Origin: DTU013 sp964490975
GTDB taxonomy: Bacteria > Bacillota > Clostridia > Acetivibrionales > DTU013
Direction: 5' to 3'
DNA length: 64,000 bases
Assembly: GCA_964490975.1 (NCBI GenBank)
Contig: CAZBEQ010000015.1
Coordinates: 6,178-70,177, forward strand
The position numbers and the translations under genes were made by a program. The notes under the pieces were generated by a model that saw only the letters and a program-made list of their open reading frames with translations, made no database searches and had not been told where the DNA came from. Positions 26,393 to 35,825 of this stretch are shown one piece after another (within the stretch, counting starts at the first letter, position 1; the number at the start of each line of letters is the position of its first letter).

Positions 26393-27718
26393 TCACTTGT
26401 TATCGTTTTCAAGCACTTCAGTACCCGGTGCGATTTGTATAATAGATGTTTCGGCTTTATATGTATCCGTACTTATCAATTCATCATTCCTATATACCTT
26501 TATGGATACACCTTTTTTACCTGAACTCAGGACAATCATCTCGTCCGGCTTTAAATAATCTTTTTCAACATAATAGACAGGAGGCTTTATTTCCTGTACC
26601 GTTTCAGTACGAAGCACACATTTTTCCATCTTATCATTCCTGCTTCCACAAATGGCAACAGTAACGACGCTACCATTTCTTACAGCAAATACTGCCAGCT
26701 TATTGCTGAAAGGATTTTTGAACTTGATATCACCCGCATTACCTGATATCCATGCGTCCAATCCAGGTTCTATATAGTCAACAGCTGTTTCGTGAGGCAG
26801 CCTGGTTATGGAATCCTTTGGCACCCCGGCCGTGAGAAGGGCTGCGTACAAGGTTGACGCCACCTGGTCATAACCAATAACTTTATACTCTGATCCATCA
26901 TTAAGACCAAGACATTCAACATAAGAAAATCCATCTTTACCGTCTTTGTCACCGGACGGAGCGAGGATAGTTCCATTTATACTATCAACAGCATACTGTA
27001 TACTCTTGGTCAGACTGCGATCCTTTATACTGATTGAATACTCGCCAAATACCAGCTGTATTTCATCAAAATCCTTCATAGTAACATTAGCATCAATGAT
27101 ATTCAAAGCATCTCCATCTTTCAGGTTAACTATCCCAAAGGGATCTGACGGCAGCTCATTTTCAAGAAGGCTGACTGTATTGTTGACATCCAGCTGGATC
27201 CCGGGATAATCTGCCTCCCTTTTAATAATTCCATCCATGTAATAAATTTTTGCATCAGTTGGTAAAGTATTTATTTTTTCAGATAACTCAAGCAGTTCCA
27301 TCCTTAGCTTGCTTTCGTTGAATTTAACGGATGGCCTGAGATTAGTACCATAATGGCCGAAATATGTATTTATAAGTCGGGGTATGTCTCCAACGTCATT
27401 AACTGTCCTAACAGGGCTTAAGGTAGATTCACCATCCACATATGCCTCTATGTCGTTATAGGATATTTCATAAATATCCGTACCACCTGTGCTTAGCTTC
27501 AGCGTATTTTCGCCGAATCTGGCTCCATATTCGGCCTTTATCGTTTCTGCGGCTTCAGTATAGCTTTGACCGCCGATATATACATCACCCGCATACACAT
27601 TTGCCGGCACTTCCTTATTAGACGCGTTTAATAGTGCAGCAATACCTGCAGTCATTGCTATAAGGCTTTGGACGACTATAATCAAAAAAATCAGCAGTGT
27701 CTTACGAGTTTTACCCAC
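26393..27718 (-). CDS. VanW-like exported protein with degenerate motif
   Basis: 441 residues. One N-terminal membrane helix (about 8-30), a peptidoglycan-binding-like region (about 40-220, DVYIGGQSYTEAAETI) repeated in two parts, then a VanW domain (about 232-345, SINGTILAPSGDKDG, ASTLYAALLTAGVP, GDIKFKNP) and a G5-like C-terminal strand region. In VanW relatives a GGGVCQ motif precedes STLY; here it reads IGYDQVA, so the cysteine is lost. Start is GTG 27718 after CGGAG. A surface role on peptidoglycan is inferred. A small CTCAGG/CCTGAG hairpin directly follows the stop. Confidence 0.82.
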   Translation of the reverse strand: MGKTRKTLLIFLIIVVQSLIAMTAGIAALLNASNKEVPANVYAGDVYIGGQSYTEAAETIKAEYGARFGENTLKLSTGGTDIYEISYNDIEAYVDGESTLSPVRTVNDVGDIPRLINTYFGHYGTNLRPSVKFNESKLRMELLELSEKINTLPTDAKIYYMDGIIKREADYPGIQLDVNNTVSLLENELPSDPFGIVNLKDGDALNIIDANVTMKDFDEIQLVFGEYSISIKDRSLTKSIQYAVDSINGTILAPSGDKDGKDGFSYVECLGLNDGSEYKVIGYDQVASTLYAALLTAGVPKDSITRLPHETAVDYIEPGLDAWISGNAGDIKFKNPFSNKLAVFAVRNGSVVTVAICGSRNDKMEKCVLRTETVQEIKPPVYYVEKDYLKPDEMIVLSSGKKGVSIKVYRNDELISTDTYKAETSIIQIAPGTEVLENDNK

Positions 27719-27775
27719 TTAAAACAACTCCGTTTATTTTTCATTTGTCTCACTTGTTTACAAGAAATATTAACA

Positions 27776-27810
27776 AAAGAGTATAAAGCACTTAGTACTT
27801 TATACTCTTT
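27776..27810 (-). terminator. Bidirectional hairpin after the PRC-barrel gene
   Basis: A perfect 13-bp stem (27776-27788 with 27798-27810), 9-nt loop, AT-rich ends that give T-rich tails on both strands. Confidence 0.85.
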
Positions 27811-27821
27811 ATACAAGGGCC

Positions 27822-28769
27822 TTATGCCCTATTGTTCATTACGAGCTCGACCAGCTTGTCCTTTGCCTTGGCTTCATTTATCACTGCATCGTCTATTTGC
27901 ATACCCTCACTGATGATAACCTGACCAAAGTTATCAACTATTGTCCTGGTAGCATACCTGCCCTTGAGATATTGTCTCTGCCGCTGTTCAAAGAGCGCCG
28001 ATGCGCTGTCAGATTTGACAGACTCCTCTTGTACGGCAGCACTATCTGCCTCAGTGATTTCATTTATATCAGCAGTATCTGCAGCTGCAAATGTATCATC
28101 AGCTGATTCATCAGTTGCTGATTTATCATAAGTTTCATCATCATTAGCTGATTTATCATAAGTTCCATCGTCAACAGCTGAATTAACATATACAGGTTTA
28201 CCTATTTCTTCTATAACAACATTATTTTTTTTTTCCATCTCAGCGATAGCGACTTCACTGTCCAACTGCTCCAAAGTATCCAATAATGAAGCTTCAATAT
28301 CTTCTTTTACAACTGTAAGATTCTTGCCAAATGTTATTACTGAATCCCTTGGGATAAGACGCACTTTTTTTTGAGTGATGTCAGCTATAAACTCAAGTCC
28401 GGTAATTTTGCATCCATCGTTTTCATCGACATATATGTCTCCGATCTCACCGATCAGGCTTCCCTTCCTGGTAAGGACCTTGGTGCCCTTTACGCGTATG
28501 TCATTCTGAAGGAGCTGTATAGCTTCAGGTATCTTGCTTATATCTGTTATAACGCCTTCATTTTCGATAGTGAGCGCATATTCTCCAATACCCATTACAT
28601 CATCGGTAGGTATCACTCTCGCGCTGAATATCTGAATACCGCTGTCGACAACAATATAGTCTATGGCGCCCCTGTCTGCATTTATTATAATGCTTTTGAC
28701 CTTGCCGGCTTCCATTCCGTCGGATATGCTAATTATAGGTAATCCAAGTATTTTTTGAGTTTTTTTCAT
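27822..28769 (-). CDS. Protein with two PRC-barrel domains
   Basis: 315 residues. PRC-barrel-like domains lie at about 1-80 (LGLPIISISDGMEAGKVKSI) and 88-170 (VLTRKGSLIGEIGDIYVDEN). An acidic low-complexity stretch (about 205-265) contains repeated YDKSA units, and a C-terminal segment of ~45 residues (TRTIVDNFGQVIISEGM) ends the protein. PRC barrels of this sort often mediate RNA- or membrane-associated assembly; the role here is unknown. The start follows GAAGGAGGAT. It is 43 bases downstream of a membrane-protein gene, probably co-transcribed, and ends at a strong hairpin. Confidence 0.85.
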   Translation of the reverse strand: MKKTQKILGLPIISISDGMEAGKVKSIIINADRGAIDYIVVDSGIQIFSARVIPTDDVMGIGEYALTIENEGVITDISKIPEAIQLLQNDIRVKGTKVLTRKGSLIGEIGDIYVDENDGCKITGLEFIADITQKKVRLIPRDSVITFGKNLTVVKEDIEASLLDTLEQLDSEVAIAEMEKKNNVVIEEIGKPVYVNSAVDDGTYDKSANDDETYDKSATDESADDTFAAADTADINEITEADSAAVQEESVKSDSASALFEQRQRQYLKGRYATRTIVDNFGQVIISEGMQIDDAVINEAKAKDKLVELVMNNRA

Positions 28770-28812
28770 ATAAATATATCCTCCTTCAAATCGTAGAAGA
28801 CCATATTGCCTG

Positions 28813-29883
28813 TCAGGCCCTTATATCTGTAAGATTCCTAGCGATTTCTTTCTTTATGGAACTATCCATCTCATCACCGTATATGTCATAATAACTATCC
28901 AGTATATCAAGTGCCAAATCCTGCTGTCCGAGTGACTTATACATAACGCATATATCTAGTATGATCCAGAAGGTAAGTTCTTTTTGAGGCTTTTTATCAA
29001 GAGCGTACATATAGTACAGTATCGAACCTTCCGGATCGCCCTGTTCTCTAAGTCTGTATGCCTCATCAATGCACTCCTCGATAGTCAGACTACCACTATC
29101 TTGAATATTATTTTCTATACCCATTTTATCAATATTTTCATTACTGTCAACAGATTTTTCATCACAATTTTTCCCAAGCCCTTCATTTTCTACATTATTT
29201 GCTACTGCTGTCAAGTCGTCTTCATTTCTTCCAACAAAATTAAGGAATATCTCCTCAATGTAATTATCTCCTGCCGCTCCTGTTGAATTGGATTTCGTAC
29301 TTCCCCACATATTCAAGTCACCCTCCATAATATTTTCGACTGAAGATATTATTTTATCCTCCGATGTTATTGAGGAGGCTTCTTCCGCTTCCGGTTCAGC
29401 TGATACAGCCGCTTCCGCTGAAGTCAATATCTCTGAAGATACTGGTTCCGTTAACGGCAAAGCCGACTGTAAAGTATCAGATACAGCTGATTCAGTTGGC
29501 GCTGCCTCTAACTGTACTTCTGACGTTACTTCTGGCATTGCTACTTCAAGACTTGTGTTTTGAAGCGATGCAGTCATCCTGCGTCCAATTTTTATTTTTG
29601 GCAGAATAAAGGAAATCACAATACTGAGTATAAAGGCAATTATAAGATAAACTAATAACGAAATGATAGTGGTAGTTAACGCAGCTGACGGGTCAATGGC
29701 ACTATTTTTGTATGAAGAAATTACGCTGAATATGCCAGGCATAATAAGTGCTGTTATTAGAGATGCTAATGTTATCGAAGCTGCTGTTCTATAATTAAAT
29801 ATTTTCAGCCGGTAAAATATCACAGACATTATGATACCGCTGAGTGCTGCCGCACAGGCTACAGAAATCATATATATGGGCAT
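28813..29883 (-). CDS. Membrane protein with acidic linker and TPR-like C-terminus
   Basis: 356 residues. Three to four membrane helices in the first ~97 residues, then a ~150-residue acidic, Ser/Glu/Ala-rich region without clear fold, then ~95 helical residues (TIEECIDEAYRLREQGDPEG, FWIILDICVMYKSLGQQDL) resembling two TPR units. I do not recognise the full family. ATG 29883 follows CCAGGAGGT. It precedes the PRC-barrel gene on the same strand, and both share acidic low-complexity linkers, which suggests a functional pair. Confidence 0.8.
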   Translation of the reverse strand: MPIYMISVACAAALSGIIMSVIFYRLKIFNYRTAASITLASLITALIMPGIFSVISSYKNSAIDPSAALTTTIISLLVYLIIAFILSIVISFILPKIKIGRRMTASLQNTSLEVAMPEVTSEVQLEAAPTESAVSDTLQSALPLTEPVSSEILTSAEAAVSAEPEAEEASSITSEDKIISSVENIMEGDLNMWGSTKSNSTGAAGDNYIEEIFLNFVGRNEDDLTAVANNVENEGLGKNCDEKSVDSNENIDKMGIENNIQDSGSLTIEECIDEAYRLREQGDPEGSILYYMYALDKKPQKELTFWIILDICVMYKSLGQQDLALDILDSYYDIYGDEMDSSIKKEIARNLTDIRA

Positions 29884-30006
29884 CCGGTACCTCCTGGACC
29901 AGTTTATAAGCTAGGACATTAACAACAATAATTCGATACTAGTCTACAATATTCCTTCATTTTTTTCAAAACACTTCAAATCTAAAATAATTTTTAGTGC
30001 CTGACC

Positions 30007-31695
30007 CTATCTGAATTCAACACAAAGTAAAGTTATATCGTCGTCCGGACTCCTAGCCCCGGCAAACACCTTAAGATCATTCTTAATAGCAGCGATTAAA
30101 TTTTCGGAAGGCTTTCTGCCATTTTTCGAAAGCAACAGCCTTAGTCTTTCGGCTGTATATTGTTTCTCATTGTTGTTGCGTAGCTCAATAAGGCCATCTG
30201 TATATACCAGGAGCTTATCTCCCGGGCCCGTGTATAATTCTGTGTCCTTATATGCAGCGTCATACAGCTCTCTGAGTTTGCATATAGGAAATCCCTTTAT
30301 ATCAATATCTCTAAGCTTTCCTTTTGCATTGACGAGCACCGGTTTTTCATTCATACCGGCAGAGCAGAATACAAGTTTTTTCGTCTTTGTATCATAGGTA
30401 AAGTAAATAAGCACGATATAGACTTCATCCCTGAAATTCGTATTATTGAAAGCGTTGTATACCTGTGACATCATATAAGACGGTGATGAAAGGGTTCCTT
30501 TGAGTCTGTCGGCTTCAATAATATTCCCAATACACTGCTTAAGAAATACCGTCAGCATCGCCGCCGGAACTCCATGCCCTGAAACATCACACACATAAAA
30601 ACCGATATGACTCTCATCCAGCCAGAATACGTCATAAAAATCACCACTAAGTCTTTCTGCAGGCCTGTACAGTGAATTAAAGCTTACATGAGATGAGTTG
30701 GGGAAAAATGAAGGCAACATCGATTTTTGGATATCCCGTGCAAATTCAAGGTCCTCTATTAACCTTTCGTTTATCCTTTTTAATTCTCCGGTCCTTATCT
30801 CAATCAGCTTGTCCAAATTATCCGCATAATCCCTTAGTTCTTTCTGAGCAACAGCCATTGCGGTATATGGTGCCAATACATATTTTGAGAATGTCACCCT
30901 GAAGATCATAAAAAGTGAAATGCATTTGAATATATGCCCTATAAAATTATATATACCATACACATTAATGTATATCGTAAATGAAAATTCACTTAAAATA
31001 CTCAGGATCAATGCTGTGAGCATTATGTACAATACGTGCCTTTTCGTTTTCATATACTTATCAAAGTAAATAATCGCGACAATTGCGGTTATTGCAATAA
31101 TAATATATTCAGCAAGCTTTTTTGCAAAGGTAAGCCCTGATCCTTCAACATACATGGCAGGCAAAAGGTCAGGAAAATATGTCACGGCAGTGAACACTGC
31201 AAATGAAATTACTAAGGAAGCCATTGCAAACAAGTACCTGTTTATTGTGCTTTTTTTCTCATTGCTCATAATGGCTGAAGCCAAATATGCCAGTACAGAA
31301 AAAATCCTCGCTGCTATCCAGAAGGTAGTCGCTCTGTTGGCTGTAACGTTTGCTATGAAAAAATCCGGCATACCTTTATAGCTTAACATGTGAAAGCCAT
31401 CAATGATACCTGCTGTGGCCAGGAGCGATCCTACAACTATGGCCTTGATATTTTGCTCCTGCCTGTAGGTATACAATGAAACCATGAATATGGAAAAACA
31501 GGCTATGATACCTGTGATTTCGAGAATATTATGCCACGACAGGAAGTTAGTAGTGTTCATTATGTTGACAAAATAGTCATTTAAAAGAGGCGCAACAATC
31601 AATAACGCTATTGAAAAAACTACTGTCAGCGTCGGTATAATTAAAGTTCTATTGGTTATTGTATCTGCTGATTGTTTTTTTAATATACTCATCAC
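30007..31695 (-). CDS. MASE3-SpoIIE: membrane sensor PP2C-family serine phosphatase
   Basis: 562 residues. Seven or more membrane helices within about residues 15-270 match a MASE3 sensor (HNILEITGIIACFSIFMVSL; LSYKGMPDFF). A coiled-coil linker (about 280-325, ending LEFARDIQKSMLPS) leads to a SpoIIE/RsbU phosphatase with metal-binding GDFYD, VCDVSGHGVPAAM and DDDITLL. Such proteins dephosphorylate anti-anti-sigma factors in partner-switching pathways, but no SpoIIAA/AB-like partner is encoded near. Starts GTG 31695 or ATG 31692, weak site. Confidence 0.92.
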   Translation of the reverse strand: MMSILKKQSADTITNRTLIIPTLTVVFSIALLIVAPLLNDYFVNIMNTTNFLSWHNILEITGIIACFSIFMVSLYTYRQEQNIKAIVVGSLLATAGIIDGFHMLSYKGMPDFFIANVTANRATTFWIAARIFSVLAYLASAIMSNEKKSTINRYLFAMASLVISFAVFTAVTYFPDLLPAMYVEGSGLTFAKKLAEYIIIAITAIVAIIYFDKYMKTKRHVLYIMLTALILSILSEFSFTIYINVYGIYNFIGHIFKCISLFMIFRVTFSKYVLAPYTAMAVAQKELRDYADNLDKLIEIRTGELKRINERLIEDLEFARDIQKSMLPSFFPNSSHVSFNSLYRPAERLSGDFYDVFWLDESHIGFYVCDVSGHGVPAAMLTVFLKQCIGNIIEADRLKGTLSSPSYMMSQVYNAFNNTNFRDEVYIVLIYFTYDTKTKKLVFCSAGMNEKPVLVNAKGKLRDIDIKGFPICKLRELYDAAYKDTELYTGPGDKLLVYTDGLIELRNNNEKQYTAERLRLLLSKNGRKPSENLIAAIKNDLKVFAGARSPDDDITLLCVEFR

Positions 31696-31808
31696 TCTAT
31701 AATTTTATCACAAAATCAAATAAAAGAGTAAAAAAGGACATTTTTTGTGTGTAAAAAATATCCTTTTTATGAACGTAATAATTAAAATCTCGAATAATGC
31801 TGAAAGTC

Positions 31809-34238
31809 TTACATCTGGTGCTCCTGGCCCTGCTCCGATAATGCCGTATTCTCCTCTGCAATGAGCACAGGTTCCTGAGCTTTTTCTTTGTTCTCAAGCA
31901 TTATCTCTCCTATTAAGGCATTGCTCAAAACTGTATCCATATCTTCAGCCAATATGAACTTTAGCTGTGCCCTTACATTTTCAGGTATATCATCGATATC
32001 CTTCCTGTTTTCAACGGGCACTATAATCGTATCTATTCCGGCCCTATGCGCAGCCAGCACCTTCTCCTTGAGTCCTCCTATAGGCAGTACACGGCCTCTG
32101 AGTGTTATTTCTCCGGTCATAGCCACATTTCTTCTCACTGCCCTGCCTGTAAGCGCGGATACCATGGCAGTAGCCAGTGTGATCCCTGCTGATGGACCAT
32201 CCTTGGGTATGGCTCCCTCCGGCACATGGATATGGATATCATATTTGCTGTGAAACTCCTTGTCTATCCCCAACAGCTCTGCCTTTGAACGTATAAAGCT
32301 AATGGCCGCTTTTGCGGACTCCTTCATAACATCACCCAGCTGTCCTGTGAGTTCCAGTTTACCGTTTCCATTCATCAGTGTGACTTCAATGACGAGCGTA
32401 TCGCCACCCACCGGCGTCCATGCAAGCCCTGTAGCAAGGCCTACCTCATCCTTCTCATTAGCCTTGTCATACCTGTATTTCTTTGTACCCAGGTATTTCT
32501 CAATATTTGCGGGCGTCATCGTAACAGATTTGCTTCCGCTTGCAACCAGCGTTCTGGCAGCCTTCCTGCAAACATTGGCTATTTCTCTCTCCAGGTTTCT
32601 TACACCGGCTTCTCTTGTATAATAGTTAATAACGTTCCTGAGAGTACCTTCGTCTATCCTGAGGTTCTTCTTCTGCAAGCCATGGGCCTTCATCTGCTTA
32701 CCAAGCAGGTATTTCTGCGCAATGTGCACCTTTTCCTCTTCAGTATAGCCTGATATCGTTATAACTTCCATCCTGTCAAGCAAAGGCCTTGGTATAGTGT
32801 CAAGAGTGTTTGCTGTTGTCAGGAATAGCACATCCGATAAATCTACCGGCAATTCAAGGTAATGATCCCTAAAAGCAAAGTTCTGCTCACCGTCAAGAAC
32901 TTCCAGCATAGCCGATGCCGGATCCCCTCTGAAATCACTGTTCATCTTGTCGATCTCATCGAGCAGTATCAGAGGATTACCAGATCCAGCCTGTTTGAGA
33001 GCATTTATTATACGGCCTGGCATTGCTCCGACATAGGTGCGTCTATGCCCTCTTATCTCAGCTTCATCCCTGACTCCGCCAAGAGACATTCTGACGTAAT
33101 TTCTGTTCAGCGCCCTGGCGATAGATTTTGCAATTGATGTCTTACCTACACCAGGAGGTCCTACGAGGCAAAGAATCGGCCCCTTCAGATTGCTAGTGAG
33201 CTTCAGCACTGCAAGATACTCCAGTATCCTTTCCTTGACCTTCGCAAGTCCATAGTGATCTTCTTCAAGTATTTCCTCAGCCTTTTTAAGATCGATTAAT
33301 TCTTCGGTCTTCTTGTTCCAGGGCAGATCAAGAATCCAATCAAGATATGTCCTGATTACTGATCCTTCAGCTGAACCGGAAGGCATCTTCAGCAGCCTGT
33401 CCAGCTCTTTGAGTGCCTTTATCTCTGCTTCCTCGGGAAGCTTCGCTGTTTCTATCTTCTTCTTGTATTCGTCTACTTCACCTACGACTCCGTCTTTATC
33501 ACCAAGCTCTGTCTGTATGGCTTTGATCTGTTCCCTGAGGTAGTATTCGCGTTGCATTTTGTCCATTTGCTTGCGTACGCGGACACTTATATTCTTTTCC
33601 ACCTCAAGTATCTCTATCTCACTCATGAGTATTTCCAGGAGCTTTTCAATCCTTTTTCCCGGATTGAACTCGTCTAATATTTCTTGTTTTTGATTTATCT
33701 TGAGCTGCATATTTGACGCTATAATATCAGATAACTGCCCGATTTCTTCTATAGAAGCCATAGATGTAACAGTTTCAGGAGAAATCTTACCATTTAGCTT
33801 TGCATAATCGTCAAAAGTGCTCAAAACTTTGCGCTTTAGCGCTTCATACTCAATGCTGCGTTCTTTGTTCTCCGGTATTATCTTTTCTGTAACCTCTGCA
33901 ATAAAATAAGGCTCAGTCTGTGTATAGCCCTTAACTTCAGCCCTGCTAACGCCTTCCACAAGCACCCTGATTGTATTTCCGGGCAGCTTAAGGAGCTGCT
34001 TTACCCTCGATATGGTACCAACGCTGTATATATCATCTACACCAGGAGAGTCTTCCTTTGCATCCTTCTGGGCAACAAGGAAAATCATCTGATTATTGAT
34101 CATAGCCTCATCCAGCGCCTTTACAGATTTCTCCCGCCCTACGTCAAAAGTCAGGATCATATAAGGAAACACTGTCAGCCCTCTCAGCGGCAGCAACGGG
34201 AGAGTTCTCTTTTTCAATACCTTTCTGGATTCTGCCAT
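31809..34238 (-). CDS. lon: ATP-dependent Lon protease
   Basis: 809 residues, full LonA length. N-terminal LON substrate domain (about 10-205), AAA+ module with Walker A GPPGVGKTS near residue 358 and Walker B LILLDEIDKM, then the C-terminal protease domain with catalytic serine in PKDGPSAG (about 682) and lysine downstream in GGLKEKVLAAH. It degrades misfolded and regulatory proteins in the cytoplasm. The C-terminal ~25 residues are a variable Glu-rich tail. ATG 34238 follows AAGGGGAT. No HrcA or CtsR operator was identified upstream. Confidence 0.97.
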   Translation of the reverse strand: MAESRKVLKKRTLPLLPLRGLTVFPYMILTFDVGREKSVKALDEAMINNQMIFLVAQKDAKEDSPGVDDIYSVGTISRVKQLLKLPGNTIRVLVEGVSRAEVKGYTQTEPYFIAEVTEKIIPENKERSIEYEALKRKVLSTFDDYAKLNGKISPETVTSMASIEEIGQLSDIIASNMQLKINQKQEILDEFNPGKRIEKLLEILMSEIEILEVEKNISVRVRKQMDKMQREYYLREQIKAIQTELGDKDGVVGEVDEYKKKIETAKLPEEAEIKALKELDRLLKMPSGSAEGSVIRTYLDWILDLPWNKKTEELIDLKKAEEILEEDHYGLAKVKERILEYLAVLKLTSNLKGPILCLVGPPGVGKTSIAKSIARALNRNYVRMSLGGVRDEAEIRGHRRTYVGAMPGRIINALKQAGSGNPLILLDEIDKMNSDFRGDPASAMLEVLDGEQNFAFRDHYLELPVDLSDVLFLTTANTLDTIPRPLLDRMEVITISGYTEEEKVHIAQKYLLGKQMKAHGLQKKNLRIDEGTLRNVINYYTREAGVRNLEREIANVCRKAARTLVASGSKSVTMTPANIEKYLGTKKYRYDKANEKDEVGLATGLAWTPVGGDTLVIEVTLMNGNGKLELTGQLGDVMKESAKAAISFIRSKAELLGIDKEFHSKYDIHIHVPEGAIPKDGPSAGITLATAMVSALTGRAVRRNVAMTGEITLRGRVLPIGGLKEKVLAAHRAGIDTIIVPVENRKDIDDIPENVRAQLKFILAEDMDTVLSNALIGEIMLENKEKAQEPVLIAEENTALSEQGQEHQM

Positions 34239-34316
34239 TTGACCATCCCCTTACTTTTCTAAGTGTTTTTTTATTATATCCTGTAGATAATGCTTTTTCA
34301 ATTGTTTTATTTGGCA

Positions 34317-34375
34317 TAAGGGGACATTCCTGACATTCCCGCTCCGGAGTCTCCTGCTGAAGGAGTGTCCCCTTA
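34317..34375. repeat. GGGGACA palindromic repeat, single copy
   Basis: Arms 34317-34331 and 34361-34375 (15 nt, one mismatch) enclose GC-rich sequence with GCTCCGGAGTC. The layout AAGGGGACATTC ... CTG..GAAGGAGTGTCCCCTTA matches the element next to proB at 4690-4882. It lies between lon and the DUF4129 gene. Confidence 0.78.
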
Positions 34376-34387
34376 CGCCTATTCCCC

Positions 34388-35797
34388 TTATTTTAGCAGA
34401 CCGTCGTAATATGTCTGGGCTCTGGCAAGCGTGTCAGTGTCCGGCACTACTTCTCCGTAACGTACCTGTTCATATATCTCAGTGAAGGGAGATAAGCTAT
34501 CCTGCACTTCTACATTTTCCGAAGCCTTTACTACTATTTCCCGTACTGTATCGGTGTTTTCGGGTTTTATGCCACGCATTGGCAGCATTCCAAGGATATT
34601 ACCGTACATATGCCTTACTTTTTCTACCGGATCAGTTATCTGGTTCAGGCTTTTAGCCTTACATTTCTTCTTTTTTGCTCTTTTGGGCAAATCTCGCACA
34701 TCAGGCAGAACTATCTCAGTCAAATCCACAAAATCAGACTCAGCATATGCTTCAGTACTGTTGTTAATTCCAAACATTTTTTTAACTATTCCAATAATTT
34801 TGGCAATAAACGAGGGTATCCTTACAACAATAGCAAATATCAGCTTGTAAGCAAGATAAAGTATTACAAAATATTTCAGCACATTTGTTATCAGATTAAG
34901 GAATGGGAGCGGCCGACTGCCGTAGCCATAGATTATGCTGCCTTGCGTCACAGAACCGCCGGTTGCCGTCTCCGTCAAAAGATTTTCAATAACCCACAGA
35001 AAAGCGCGAAAGACTAAATCAATAATCTGCCTTGCTAAATTAAGAATATAGACAACTATTGTTTTCAGATTAAACAAAAGCAGCGTTATTACAAATACAA
35101 AGCATACCATCGTCAGATTGAACCGTCTGAGGTTCTTTGGCAGTACGGATTTATCTATATGCTTTTTACTGAATATCTGATTTTCAATATCCTCTTGATT
35201 CTTAATAACAAGGAATGCAAATATAATGAAGTATGCAGCTATGAAGTACAGCGGGCGAAGATATGCCAGGCGATTGACAAGGTAAGGAAGCTCAAGGCAT
35301 ATTACCATGATAGACATACCTGCGAAAATGCTGGTACTGTTCATGATCCTAGCCGGCGAGAGCCTCGACTGCTTAAGAGGCACAATATAGGCAGTGGCCA
35401 TCGGGATCAGTTCAAATATAACCCTCTCAATGCTAAACCTTCCATAAACGATTACTGTCACGGCTGCAGGGACGACGATCAGTCCCCATACAGCTAAAGA
35501 AGAGATAAACCTTTCACTCTCCCGTATATTCAGCATGAAAGTTACAAATCTGACAAATTTAGTCGCTCCCATACGTTTTAGAAGGAGAATGTCCCTCGAT
35601 ATCAAAAAGCTTCCCAGTGCATGCGCAAAGCAGACGAATACTGCGTATAGTACAGCCGAGGCTGCGCCTCCATCGTCGTGGAATATAAAAGCACGCAGCA
35701 TTATAATGCCTGCATATATAAACACATTTACTGCAAGTACTGACAAAATGCGCAGCATTATGTTCTCGATATTACTTTTTCCATTCTCAGTAGTCAT
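34388..35797 (-). CDS. Membrane protein with DUF4129-like C-terminus
   Basis: 469 residues. About eight hydrophobic helices in residues 12-330, then a cytoplasmic tail whose end (RHMYGNILGMLPMRGIKPE through YYDGLLK) matches the helical DUF4129 region seen beside transglutaminase/MoxR clusters. Function unknown; the set is often tied to envelope or protein-assembly roles. ATG 35797 follows CGGGAGGGCGGGG. It is 28 bases from the DUF58 gene. The expected transglutaminase-like gene is absent. Confidence 0.82.
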   Translation of the reverse strand: MTTENGKSNIENIMLRILSVLAVNVFIYAGIIMLRAFIFHDDGGAASAVLYAVFVCFAHALGSFLISRDILLLKRMGATKFVRFVTFMLNIRESERFISSLAVWGLIVVPAAVTVIVYGRFSIERVIFELIPMATAYIVPLKQSRLSPARIMNSTSIFAGMSIMVICLELPYLVNRLAYLRPLYFIAAYFIIFAFLVIKNQEDIENQIFSKKHIDKSVLPKNLRRFNLTMVCFVFVITLLLFNLKTIVVYILNLARQIIDLVFRAFLWVIENLLTETATGGSVTQGSIIYGYGSRPLPFLNLITNVLKYFVILYLAYKLIFAIVVRIPSFIAKIIGIVKKMFGINNSTEAYAESDFVDLTEIVLPDVRDLPKRAKKKKCKAKSLNQITDPVEKVRHMYGNILGMLPMRGIKPENTDTVREIVVKASENVEVQDSLSPFTEIYEQVRYGEVVPDTDTLARAQTYYDGLLK

Positions 35798-35825
35798 ATC
35801 CCCGCCCTCCCGGACCTCATGGGGT

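Noticed and set aside
31697..31897. 66-residue frame overlapping the 3' end of lon
   Set aside because: It is a shadow of the lon reading frame with no ribosome site.
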